Positions 1 through 8,230 of a stretch of 64,000 bases of DNA are shown here, one piece after another. A program made the translations under genes and the position numbers. Every line of letters starts with the position of its first letter. The first letter of the stretch is position 1. Origin of the DNA: a virus; the IMG/VR virus record IMGVR_UViG_3300032304_001060, positions 1-64,000 of that record. One strand, written 5' to 3'. A model generated the notes under the pieces. It was given only the letters and a program-made list of their open reading frames with translations, made no database searches and had not been told where the DNA came from.

Positions 1-573
1 ACCGCCACCTGAAATACCATTACCACCATTACCACCAACAGAATTGAGTGTTGTGTTAGCGCTACCACCGCCACCACCAGCACCAGCAGTTCCACTTACG
101 TTAGCGCTTGCACTAGCCGCGCCACCAGGAATACCCCAATAATTAGTTGCACCAGCGCCACCAGCAGTAGTGGTTCCACCAGAACCACCACCACCGAGAA
201 GTCCTGCACCGCCTGATGCACCGCCACCGCCAGCAATTACACTGCCGTAACGGGTATAACCGCCTTGAACGCCAGCAGTACCACCTGCACCAATAATGCA
301 AGTATTCTGTGGAACAGTCCAATTCCAAGCGACTCCACCACCACCACCTGAATTTGTAGATAGACCACCGCCACCGCCGCCAACTACAACTGCATAGACC
401 CAAGTAATCTCAGCAGGAATTGTGACAGACCCACTAGATGTAATTGTATGGCGCAGAGTTAAACCATAAGGATTGAGAAAAGATGTTTGTGCAAGTGGCG
501 TAAAACCATCATTAGGATTAGCCCAAGTAGATACCTGCCCTGATGACTCTCCGCGTTTAATCGGATTAGTCAT
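1..573 (-). CDS. Glycine-rich tail-associated protein (partial, runs off left edge)
   Basis: An open frame reads from ATG at 573 to the window edge without a stop, so the C-terminus is missing. The first 75 or so residues are an ordinary globular stretch containing HTITSSGSVTIPAEITWVYA. After that the protein is dominated by Gly-Gly runs broken by Ala, Ser, Thr and Asn, as in Gly-rich tips of phage tail fibres and receptor-binding proteins. The start overlaps the stop of the preceding gene (TAATG), with CAGGA about 9 nt upstream as ribosome binding site. The neighbours are also tail proteins. Function is inferred from composition and position; the exact family is not recognised. Confidence 0.75.
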   Translation of the reverse strand, partial: MTNPIKRGESSGQVSTWANPNDGFTPLAQTSFLNPYGLTLRHTITSSGSVTIPAEITWVYAVVVGGGGGGLSTNSGGGGGVAWNWTVPQNTCIIGAGGTAGVQGGYTRYGSVIAGGGGASGGAGLLGGGGSGGTTTAGGAGATNYWGIPGGAASASANVSGTAGAGGGGGSANTTLNSVGGNGGNGISGGG

Positions 574-935
574 TAGGAAATCCTGTTGACGTAACCTGAA
601 ACTGTAACCACGTTAGCAGTACCAGCGTAAGCAGCAACTGTATTTCCTGCGCTACCTGTACCAGCCAAAATAAGCCCAGGAATTACTAGAGTCAATCCTG
701 ACTGTGAAGGAATACTAATCTTAATATCATCATCAGGTGTTGCAGTTCCACCGTATTGAACAGTTAATAGGATTGGCCCAGTAGATGAGTTGTACGCATA
801 AAGCCATACTTCGTCATAAACACTTGCAGATGTTCCTGTTGTGTGGATAGTCGTACCAGTTGATGTAGTTGCTACTACCTTGATTGGTGTTCCATCTGTT
901 GCACCTGAAAAGGGTACCTTTGTAAAAGTTGCAAT
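573..935 (-). CDS. Small conserved tail protein with an apparent ATT start
   Basis: A 121-codon frame follows the collagen-like gene in the same phase after two TAG codons. Starting at ATT (933-935) it begins MATFTKVPFSGATDGTPIKV and ends VTVSGYVNRIS. I recognise this opening, the DEVWLYAYN centre and the SGLTLVIPG stretch as a conserved small phage virion protein of about 120 residues. No ATG or GTG lies near the N-terminus, and the next possible start would delete most of the protein. AGGAATAG sits 5-10 nt upstream of the ATT. The stop overlaps the next ATG (TAATG). It probably forms a compact beta-rich tail or fibre component. The family match is from memory. Confidence 0.8.
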   Translation of the reverse strand: MATFTKVPFSGATDGTPIKVVATTSTGTTIHTTGTSASVYDEVWLYAYNSSTGPILLTVQYGGTATPDDDIKISIPSQSGLTLVIPGLILAGTGSAGNTVAAYAGTANVVTVSGYVNRIS

Positions 936-944
936 TGTCTATTC

Positions 945-2780
945 CTATCCGAATACTTGAACTGCTAGAATGTTTTGGTCTGAATCTACTGCGCTGCCAC
1001 CGCCACCACCAGTTGCGTTGATAGTAACCGTTCCAGTACCGCCTGATGGGCTTAATGTTATGTTAGTTCCAGCAACAATTTGACTTACTCCACCTGTTTG
1101 AGCAACCCATTGAGTATTGTAGTTTGTTCCATCGATCTTTGAAAGAACTTGCCCAGCAGTACCACCTACGGGTACGCCTTGACCATTGGTTCCGTTAGTA
1201 CCATTGGTACCATCAGTTCCGTTAGCGCCTTGCAGTCCAGTTAGACCCTGTGAACCAGTTGTGCCTTGTGAACCTGTAGTTCCCTGAAAACCAATTGCAC
1301 CTTGCGCGCCTGTTGTTCCCTGGATACCAACGCTTTGAGTAATAAGAGCAAGTTGGTGGGTATTATTAAAGTTTGTTGTGCCTGTTCCGCCTGACTCTAA
1401 AAGAGTTACAGGGTAAGTAAAGTAACTGTGAGTGACAGATGAAGGTGTGCCATTTACTTGCCATTTTTGATAATTGGTAGAGTTATTTCTATCTTGAATG
1501 AAGAAAATATCATTATCTTTAATGTTTGCTAATAGAAAATCAATGTCCTCATTTCGGTCATTTATGTGAGATACATAAATGTTTGTTGAGTTAATTTGAG
1601 TTGAGTTGCTCCACATAATTTGACCATTATTAGGTGGTGGTGTTTGTGAATTAGCCCTTGCTACATAATCAAAAATAGATGATGAAGTGCCGCTTGCGCC
1701 AGTATTACCTTGCACACCCTGAATACCATTTAAACCTTGAATACCTGTAGTTCCTTGTACGCCTTGAATACCCTGTGTGCCTTGTGTGCCTAACCCGCCC
1801 TGGATACCTTGTGTACCTTGTGAACCTGTAGTTCCTTGAGAACCAGTAGTTCCTTGCGTGCCTTGTACACCCTGAATACCCTGTATTCCTTGTGTGCCCT
1901 GCATACCCGTAGTGCCTTGTATGCCTGTAGTGCCCTGGTTTCCTTGAGTTCCTTGAAGGCCTTGAATACCCTGAGTTCCTTGAATACCTGTAAGACCTTG
2001 AGTACCAGTAGTTCCCTGAAGACCTTGCGTTCCTTGAGCACCAACATCACCTGTGCGAGCAAAGGTAAATAAAAGTTCTTCGCCATTGGTAAATGTTCCG
2101 TTACCAGATACATAGGCAACTTCTACATCAAACCAATTTGGTGCTGAATCTACAAGACCAGAAATTGTGTAAAGTGCAAAGATAGAGGTATCAAATTTCT
2201 TAGATACTTTTACGTGACCTTTGATTGTTGATGTTGAGTCATCAATTGTCTGTAAGAAATTAGAAACATCATAATTACCATCAGAAGGATTATCATCTAA
2301 TGCAATGTGTGAGACTAAAGTTAAGTTAGCATTATTTAGACGAGCATAGTTATCGCCTGGATCTGCCATAGTTGTATTATTGCTATATGTATATTCAACA
2401 GTAATACCGCCAAATGAACCTTCAATACCTTGAATACCATTAAGACCTTGTATGCCTTGAGTTCCTTGTAAACCTTGGGTACCTTGAGAACCTGTGTTTC
2501 CTATTGCTCCTTGAGTTCCTGTAATTCCTTGGATACCTTGAGTACCCTGAAGACCTTGAAGACCTTGAGTACCTTGAATACCTTGGGTTCCTTGAATACC
2601 TTGGGTTCCTTGAATTCCGAGAAGACCTTGAATGCCTTGGATTCCTTGTACACCCTGTGGACCACGAGCACCGCCCTGACCAGGACCTACGATAACGGTG
2701 GTCGGTGCAGGGGTCTGCACAGTGATCATCTGCACACTACAGGTACAGGTATAACTTACATTACCGCACGTACAGGTCAT
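945..2780 (-). CDS. Collagen-like tail fibre protein
   Basis: The 611-residue product has three blocks of Gly-X-Y triplets, mostly GTQGIQ, GLQ and GTTG, at roughly residues 33-130, 250-375 and 465-515. Two non-repetitive domains of about 100 residues separate them. The N-terminus is Cys-rich (MTCTCGNVSYTCTC), which could allow metal binding or crosslinking. The C-terminal 90 residues (GGTAGQVLSKIDGTN onward) resemble the ends of other phage fibres. Collagen-like triplets in phages form trimeric rods, so this is likely a host-contacting fibre. Its start overlaps the preceding stop by 4 bp. The repeats give long spurious open frames on the opposite strand. Confidence 0.9.
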   Translation of the reverse strand: MTCTCGNVSYTCTCSVQMITVQTPAPTTVIVGPGQGGARGPQGVQGIQGIQGLLGIQGTQGIQGTQGIQGTQGLQGLQGTQGIQGITGTQGAIGNTGSQGTQGLQGTQGIQGLNGIQGIEGSFGGITVEYTYSNNTTMADPGDNYARLNNANLTLVSHIALDDNPSDGNYDVSNFLQTIDDSTSTIKGHVKVSKKFDTSIFALYTISGLVDSAPNWFDVEVAYVSGNGTFTNGEELLFTFARTGDVGAQGTQGLQGTTGTQGLTGIQGTQGIQGLQGTQGNQGTTGIQGTTGMQGTQGIQGIQGVQGTQGTTGSQGTTGSQGTQGIQGGLGTQGTQGIQGVQGTTGIQGLNGIQGVQGNTGASGTSSSIFDYVARANSQTPPPNNGQIMWSNSTQINSTNIYVSHINDRNEDIDFLLANIKDNDIFFIQDRNNSTNYQKWQVNGTPSSVTHSYFTYPVTLLESGGTGTTNFNNTHQLALITQSVGIQGTTGAQGAIGFQGTTGSQGTTGSQGLTGLQGANGTDGTNGTNGTNGQGVPVGGTAGQVLSKIDGTNYNTQWVAQTGGVSQIVAGTNITLSPSGGTGTVTINATGGGGGSAVDSDQNILAVQVFG

Positions 2781-3826
2781 ATCGTCGCCTGACGTGTCAC
2801 AAAGATTGTTCCACGCATGTACGTCTGCTGGTAAGTAGGGTCACCTGCAATAGTGGCCTGGATATCCCAGTAACAACGTTCAGGAAGGTCACTAGTGACG
2901 GCAGGAGAAAGAGACAGGATTAACTTACTGTTATCCAAAGGATCAGGAGTAATCTCGAACGAGGTATACGTTGAAGAACTTCCATAAGTCTTTACGATGT
3001 TTGCAGTAAATACGTAGCCGCTCACATTCATTGGGAAGTCAAGGGTAACCTCAAATGAATCGCCCTGAATAAAGGAGAAGTCTTGTGTAGGAACTGGTGA
3101 TGGAACTGTTTCGTTTCCATAAGTAGGTACTGGAAGATAGACACGAGACTTGTAAGAGCGATCGTCAATTTCCTTAGGCTTAAAGATTGGGACATAGTGA
3201 TCTGTCGTCTTGGAAATACGGCGCAAAGTAAAGACGTCGATCTTGTAGAGGCCAATACCTAACTGAGAACAGAGTTCCTTGTACTGATTCTTACGGACTT
3301 CAATCATCTGCATCAACTGACGGTAACGCTCAGAGCGTGGAATCATTACGCCGTCAGGTGCGGTGATATCAATATCAAAAGATGCATCGGTGGCTAGGGC
3401 ATACATAGCCAAGGTAGATGCATAGATAACAACAGGATACTCTTCAAGAGAGGCCATCGTCTGAACGCTCGCGGTACGTCCATACGCATCGGTATGGTAA
3501 GCAGAGTGCTGATCAAAGGCGGTGCTTACATACTGTTGAACTTCGGTATTGGTGAAGTATCGGTAGTAGGTTCCCGCAACAACGATTGAAGCATCAGCCA
3601 CAGGGGTCACATCAAAGGTGATGTAGCCAGTCTGTTCTTCAACTTCTACACCTGCAGAGACATCTACTGCGTCGACTGTAACGATGAGGTTGACACCATC
3701 GAGGGGTGAGTAAGGGATGAGATAACGGTCAGTATCTCCAGTAGCCTCTGTCTGATAGACAAATGACTTAGGGATATCGCCAATCTCATACCGCAAACGG
3801 TCTGCAAGGGCTGAAAGTGTAGCCAC
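2777..3826 (-). CDS. Head-tail connector-like / virion protein with C-terminal beta domain
   Basis: A 349-residue protein lies between the capsid genes and the fibre genes. The first 230 residues mix helices and strands and include YYRYFTNTEVQQYVSTAF and a helix-rich stretch ending VRKNQYKELCSQLG, compatible with a head-tail adaptor. The last 105 residues start FSFIQGDSFEVTLDFPMN and look like an immunoglobulin or BppU-type beta sandwich. It overlaps the collagen-like gene by 4 bp, so the two are probably translationally coupled. A minus-strand terminator lies just upstream, so it may have its own promoter or depend on readthrough. The role is inferred from position. Confidence 0.75.
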   Translation of the reverse strand: MATLSALADRLRYEIGDIPKSFVYQTEATGDTDRYLIPYSPLDGVNLIVTVDAVDVSAGVEVEEQTGYITFDVTPVADASIVVAGTYYRYFTNTEVQQYVSTAFDQHSAYHTDAYGRTASVQTMASLEEYPVVIYASTLAMYALATDASFDIDITAPDGVMIPRSERYRQLMQMIEVRKNQYKELCSQLGIGLYKIDVFTLRRISKTTDHYVPIFKPKEIDDRSYKSRVYLPVPTYGNETVPSPVPTQDFSFIQGDSFEVTLDFPMNVSGYVFTANIVKTYGSSSTYTSFEITPDPLDNSKLILSLSPAVTSDLPERCYWDIQATIAGDPTYQQTYMRGTIFVTRQATI

Positions 3827-3874
3827 GTAACCTCCGTAAAGTCTTCTGCGAAGTATCTCGCATTACATGCAAAT

Positions 3875-3929
3875 AAAAAGGTCCAACCCCCATCTGGGAG
3901 GAGGGCGGGAACCAGATGAGGGTCGGACT
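3875..3929 (-). terminator. Rho-independent terminator downstream of the capsid operon
   Basis: On the minus strand an imperfect 18-bp stem (GTCCGACCCTCATCTGG pairing with CCAGATGGGGGTTGGAC) with a GC-rich loop is followed by TTTTTATTTG. It lies after the small gene that follows the capsid gene and before the connector gene, so it would reduce transcription past the abundant capsid messages. Confidence 0.8.
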
Positions 3930-3949
3930 ACTAGAGACGTGCTGACTGT

Positions 3950-4321
3950 TTAGTTAGGACGCCAAATGTAGCCTAGTTCTTCAAGATAGCCTGCAAGTTG
4001 TGCAGGGACTCGGTACTTAACTCCAGCCTTAAAGGTGAAGGTGTTACCTACGCCGTAAGTCATATCTTCAATGTCGGTAATGGTACGGATAACGACCATA
4101 TCGCCTGCTGTTGATACTCCTACGTTCTCGATCTCATCTAGAACAAGTGGGGTGTCTGGGTGCTTAGGATCGAATATATCCTTCTCCAGACTTTCTGCCT
4201 CAATCTGAGACGCAATAGAAATCTCATCTTTGCGCTTTTTTAGTTCTGCAGCATTCTTCTTTGTTGCTGTCTCCGCTGCGCGACCTGTTGCGTCAAGCGG
4301 ACTTGTTGGTGTATTTGCCAC
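3950..4321 (-). CDS. Small head-associated protein downstream of capsid
   Basis: A 123-residue protein has a charged helical first half (AAETATKKNAAELKKRKDE) and a compact C-terminal part, FKAGVKYRVPAQLAGYLEEL, ending in an aromatic tail. Its place between the major capsid gene and a terminator suggests a head decoration or capsid-completion protein. TAGGAG sits about 10 nt before the ATG. I do not recognise a characterised family, so the head assignment rests on context. Confidence 0.7.
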   Translation of the reverse strand: MANTPTSPLDATGRAAETATKKNAAELKKRKDEISIASQIEAESLEKDIFDPKHPDTPLVLDEIENVGVSTAGDMVVIRTITDIEDMTYGVGNTFTFKAGVKYRVPAQLAGYLEELGYIWRPN

Positions 4322-4361
4322 GGTGTTTATTCTCCTAAGTTAGTTTTTTGTTGTGATGTGC

Positions 4362-4392
4362 CTGGGGGCCCAGGAAGGAGTAGGACCCCCAG
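4362..4392 (-). repeat. GC-rich stem-loop after the capsid gene
   Basis: CTGGGGG at 4362-4368 pairs with CCCCCAG at 4386-4392, 14 nt after the capsid stop. No U-run follows on the minus strand, so it is not a standard terminator. It could stabilise or process the capsid message. Confidence 0.5.
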
Positions 4393-4406
4393 ACGACATC
4401 GATGTC

Positions 4407-5534
4407 TTAGTTTGTGTAAACTTTGACGATAGCCTGGTCGGTAATTACACCGAGACCCCAGATTGCGTACCATGCAAGAGCGTGCTCACGACCGAAGTCG
4501 AGAACGCCACCATCGCGGAGTTCAACTGGGAGTGAGATTGCGTGACCAAATGCGTTGTCACCAATCATGATTGATTCGTAAACTTCAGCAGCGTTACCTG
4601 TTGCTGATGTTAGGTAACCCTTTTCTGCAGTGAAATCTGCAGACTCTGGGTTTCCACCTGAACCTGGGGCTGTGTTAGCCTTAACAGGAACGCTGTACTG
4701 ATCTGCTGGAACACCAACAGATGTTGAGGTTGTGTAGCCAGCGTTGATTGCCAACTTCTTAACCTGTGTTGTTTCGATGAAGACTACGTCGTATAGACGA
4801 CCGATCTCACCGAGCATGAAGTTACCTGGAGCAGCGTACTTTGTAACTTCGATGAACTCTGGGTTCGAACGAATGTCACGTGACTGCTTTGGGTGTACGA
4901 ACTGTACGTATGTCTCACCTAAGCGAGGGATGTTCTTACCAGCAAGGGTAAGAGCAGCATCCTTAACAGCACCTGTTGACAACTTGTGGTTACCATCAAG
5001 ACCTGAGATTGATGTCGCTGCTGTTCCTTCGTTGTACCAGTCGTTAACGCCCTGGACACCAGTGCGGTCATAACCGAATACAGCAGAAGTTGCTGCAGAG
5101 AGTGTGTTGCGTGCCTGTACGTCGAGGTACTGTGCCATGTGGCGACCAAGAAGACGTGAAGCAGAAGCCATAACGTCATCGAATGATGCGTTTAGGAGGA
5201 GTTCAGAAACTGCTACTGCGTAACCGTGTTCTGCAACTGTGATTGCAATCTGCTCTGCTGTGAGTGCAGATGTTGTCATACGAACACCTTCTGTAAGGGG
5301 TGTTGGATCGACAGCGAAGTTCTTGTAACGGAGGAAGTTAACACGTAGACCAGGAGCGACGCCGAGTTCTGTCTTCTTAACAGCGAACTGTTCGAAGCGG
5401 AGGATTGGCATTGCCTGGAAAAGAATTTCCTTCGACCAGATTGTTTGAATTGCTTGGTTCAAAGATGAGTTTGAACCTGAGTAAGCGGTTGGGGCGCTTG
5501 CGAGTTGCCCTGTTCCTGTGATTGCACTTGCCAT
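4407..5534 (-). CDS. Major capsid protein, N4-gp56-like
   Basis: The 375-residue product begins MASAITGTGQLASAPTAYSG and continues with a helix-rich arm (SLNQAIQTIWSKEILFQAMP), a pattern typical of the N4-gp56 family of HK97-fold capsid proteins. The length fits. ATG at 5534 is preferred because AAAGGA lies 10 nt before it; an in-frame TTG three codons upstream sits almost on top of that site. The gene follows the coiled-coil scaffold candidate and precedes a small head protein and a terminator, as expected for a highly expressed shell protein. The family call is from sequence memory. Confidence 0.92.
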   Translation of the reverse strand: MASAITGTGQLASAPTAYSGSNSSLNQAIQTIWSKEILFQAMPILRFEQFAVKKTELGVAPGLRVNFLRYKNFAVDPTPLTEGVRMTTSALTAEQIAITVAEHGYAVAVSELLLNASFDDVMASASRLLGRHMAQYLDVQARNTLSAATSAVFGYDRTGVQGVNDWYNEGTAATSISGLDGNHKLSTGAVKDAALTLAGKNIPRLGETYVQFVHPKQSRDIRSNPEFIEVTKYAAPGNFMLGEIGRLYDVVFIETTQVKKLAINAGYTTSTSVGVPADQYSVPVKANTAPGSGGNPESADFTAEKGYLTSATGNAAEVYESIMIGDNAFGHAISLPVELRDGGVLDFGREHALAWYAIWGLGVITDQAIVKVYTN

Positions 5535-5568
5535 GTAGGTCAAGTCCTTTCTTAGTAGTTAGTGGGGA

Positions 5569-6354
5569 TTACTGATCGAACAGTCCCTGACCACGATTGC
5601 TGGCTGCACTGCCAAGTAGTTTGGCTCTTTGTTTCGCATAGTCTGCCATGTTCATATCCCGAATGGAATCGGGTGTATAGGTTTGTTGTGACGAATCATT
5701 ATCGAGGGGTCCTGCGGCAGGCGCTGTAACGCGTGTTCCTGCCATTTGCTGTTTTGCACTTTGCATCGCCTGTTGAACAGACGCTGAGATGCTTGCAGAC
5801 TTTTCTTTGAGCGTCGCAATACTGTGCTCAACTTCTTCTGGAGTATTGCCTTGAATCAGATCGATCAGTTCAGGAACGATACTGTCTCGTTCTTGCTCCA
5901 AACGGTTCTGACGATAATTCATTAATTCTTGGAACTTGCGTTCTTGGTCTAGAAGTGCAAAGGCACGTTCTCTTTCAAGACGTTCAGTATCTAACAGAGC
6001 CTGAAATTCTTGCTCCTTCTTAGCGAGGAGTTCTTTAGCAGAGAGTTCAGATTCTTCTTGTTCTCTCTTTAATGCTTCCTGACGAGCATGCTCTTCAGCA
6101 ATGCGTGATTCACGCTCTGCTTCCTTAGCGGCCTGCTCTTCACGAGCCTTCTTTAAAGATGCTAGTTCTTCCTTCATTTTTTCCATCTGAGGATACAACT
6201 TCGCCTTCTCTTGTTCACGAGCCTTAGCGATGTCGTCTGCGCTGTACACAGAATTTACCTCATTCTGAAAAACATCAGTTGCTGTTGTCTCCATTGCTTC
6301 CACAATCTGTGGAGAAAAAAGATCAGCATTCGTTACTTTATTGTCAGTGTCCAT
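5569..6354 (-). CDS. Capsid scaffolding protein candidate
   Basis: A 261-residue, strongly charged protein lies directly upstream of the capsid gene, the usual place for a phage scaffold. Residues 40-160 are Glu/Lys/Arg/Gln-rich with heptad-like runs such as KEELASLKKAREEQAAKEAE, indicating a long coiled coil. A Gln/Ala-rich linker and a short basic C-terminal part (YAKQRAKLLGSAAS), which could bind capsid subunits, follow. There is no enzymatic motif. Scaffolds are poorly conserved, so the call rests on position, coiled-coil content and size. Confidence 0.8.
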   Translation of the reverse strand: MDTDNKVTNADLFSPQIVEAMETTATDVFQNEVNSVYSADDIAKAREQEKAKLYPQMEKMKEELASLKKAREEQAAKEAERESRIAEEHARQEALKREQEESELSAKELLAKKEQEFQALLDTERLERERAFALLDQERKFQELMNYRQNRLEQERDSIVPELIDLIQGNTPEEVEHSIATLKEKSASISASVQQAMQSAKQQMAGTRVTAPAAGPLDNDSSQQTYTPDSIRDMNMADYAKQRAKLLGSAASNRGQGLFDQ

Positions 6355-6463
6355 AGGGGTTCACTTATCTTTCTTAGGTCGTTGTCCGAGTGCCTTGCGG
6401 CGTATCACATTGTGGTTGTTACGAGATAATTGCATTACATTTCAGTGCTTTTGTCTCGCTATA

Positions 6464-6482
6464 TTCTGATTAATAATCAGAA
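6464..6482 (-). repeat. 8-bp palindromic stem-loop after the portal stop
   Basis: TTCTGATT and AATCAGAA flank a 3-nt loop and begin 3 nt after the portal stop. The stem is AT-rich and has no U-tract, so it is more likely an mRNA 3' end structure or weak terminator in the 130-bp portal-scaffold gap. I see nothing else in that gap. Confidence 0.5.
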
Positions 6483-6484
6483 AC

Positions 6485-8230
6485 TTATTCCTTGCCGACA
6501 TTTCTCCTTAGTGGAATTTTCGTTCCATAGGCGTCAGTGACAAGTTTATTTCGGATCTCGGCCTCGGCCTGCTTCTCGATTCCTTCAGTCTGTTGGCTGG
6601 CATCGTTCATTGGGTTCTCAGGAGATGGCTCACCCATCATTCCGTCGCCCATAATGTCCCCATCACCCAACTGCGTTGGCTGCATAGGGATGGCTGAATT
6701 GCCGTCAGGACCTGGCATCATGCCAGTCATATCCATGATCTGCTTCTGGATCTGGACCTTGATAAGTTGTAGGGCGCCATCAGCCTCAGCGTCAGCGATA
6801 AGTTCCGCACGAATCTCTTCGAGTTTCTCTTCTGGGAATTCCTCACCAAGAGTACGGAGAGCGCCTTCCTTAGACTCAAGGCCCATACCGAGTTTGGTCT
6901 GGATCTCATTGAGCGCGATCAACTTATCTAGTGGGAGTGGCTGTGGGAAGTGAGCGTAGTTTATGTAAGAAATAGGATCATTTGGATCTAGAACAGGTAG
7001 TTGACCTTCTTTAATTGGGCCATCTACTTCTGGGTTGTAGATCATCGTCTCTGGTTCCTTGAGGAAGAGAGTACGAAGAGCGAGTTCATTGATGTACTCA
7101 ATGCCCTTGCCGTATTGAGCAACCTTCTGTGAGTAGCGGTTCATCAGTGGCTGATACTGAATAGAGAGAGCAACACCTGATGTATTAGAGATTGCTTGAA
7201 CCTGACCCAGTGCGGTTTCTGGGATGTTCATTACTTCATGCATTGAGCGCTTTAATAGTTCTAGGTACTTCAAGGCTCCGTCAATGCCTTGTGCACCGCC
7301 TTCTAGGTTGAAGACTTGAGCATCTTTTGGAAGACCGCCCCAAACCTTCTTAGCGCCTTTTTCTAGGTTAGAGGCTTTAGCACCCACGATTACCGTTACA
7401 GGTGATGCGTGGTAGTTAATGATGTCTGCGACATCAGTGCTAATTTCGTTATATGCACGGTTGATAGTGATGATGTCGTGTGCGTCCGAGAGACCCCACG
7501 GAGAACCAGATACTGGCACATTTGGAATGTGCACCACAGGAATTAATCCAAGTGGATTTGGGCGAGAATCAATCAACTCATCGTTAACGTATTCTTCAAT
7601 TACGTCATCAGTAAGAATTTCAGTGTATGTAAATACTTGACGTGTACCTTCAAGAGATGTTCCCCAGAAACGATACTTCTGCTTGAAACGCAATAGGCGT
7701 GAGCGATCGTGTGGGTGGAACTCAGGGAAACAGAATGACGAGTTCATTGGAAGAAGGCGAACACGACCAGGATGGAAGTGTCCAGCGGTATCTGTCCATG
7801 GCTCTTCATAAGCAATCTTTACAAAGCAGTCGCCTGTAATTCCGCCCTGTTGACCAATCTCAAGTAGAACACGCATCTTGTCGTTGTCTACTTCCCAGAT
7901 ACGCTCTAGACGATCTGGAACGATTGCTTCTGTAGCCTTTGGTGAACGGAAGTGAATGCCGCTACCAAATGTAAAGCGTGAAAGATAATCATTGAATGCA
8001 CGGTAGTAGTTAACAGCGATTTGCATTTCGCCTTGTTCTCTACGGTAACCCCAGTGATGACCTATTCAACCCAGGTACATCGCCCAGTTGAGCGAGTACC
8101 TGTTTAGACGTGGACCGTGAACTTCGAACTCCTCGTCGGCTAATTCAACCAGGCCAAGTGGAGAAATTGAAATTGTTAAATCACTTGATGCTGCTCTATA
8201 AGATGGGGGAGAGAAATCTAGGAAAGACAT
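6485..8230 (-). CDS. Portal protein with an internal in-frame TGA
   Basis: From ATG at 8230 (strong GGAGG site 10 nt upstream) the frame reads MSFLDFSPPSYRAASSDLT, then RLNRYSLNWAMYLG, then TGA (8066-8068). It continues in the same frame through HHWGYRREQGE into 513 more residues from an internal ATG at 8026. The long part is clearly portal: VRLLPMNSSFCFPEFHPHDR, YRFWGTSLEGTRQVFTYTEI and GLSDAHDIITINRAYNEIS. The parts before and after the stop both belong to the same family, so the complete protein would be about 578 residues. It forms the dodecameric DNA channel at the capsid vertex. Options are translational bypass of 9 nt, internal restart at 8026 without the N-terminus, or an artefact. 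The upstream HNH gene overlaps the start by 13 bp. Confidence 0.85.
8060..8071 (-). other. Candidate translational bypass site (GGT-TGA-ATA-GGT)
   Basis: Within the portal frame a Gly codon GGT (8069-8071) is followed directly by TGA, then ATA, then a second GGT (8060-8062). If peptidyl-tRNA-Gly moved from the first GGT to the second, the product would read YLG-HHWGYRRE, the spacing expected for this portal family. T4 gene 60 also has matched Gly codons with a stop right after the take-off codon. Whether bypass happens here is inference. Confidence 0.45.

Noticed and set aside
143-403. Minus-strand open frame rich in Trp/Arg/Cys
   Set aside because: It is the wrong frame of the glycine-rich tail gene that runs from 573 to the left edge; GGN repeats read out of phase give Trp, Arg and Cys.
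1710-2040. CRISPR-like regular repeats
   Set aside because: The repetition is degenerate 9-nt codon triplets of a collagen-like protein, not fixed repeats with unique spacers.
1836-2792. Plus-strand and alternate-frame open frames across the collagen-like gene
   Set aside because: The triplet repeats suppress stops in other frames; the compositions (Leu/Ser/Thr or Lys/Val/Leu repeats) are by-products of Gly-X-Y coding.
8066-8068. Genome-wide recoding of TGA as Trp
   Set aside because: Dozens of genes here end at TGA in tight ATGA overlaps with their neighbours, so TGA works as a stop; the portal TGA is an isolated case.
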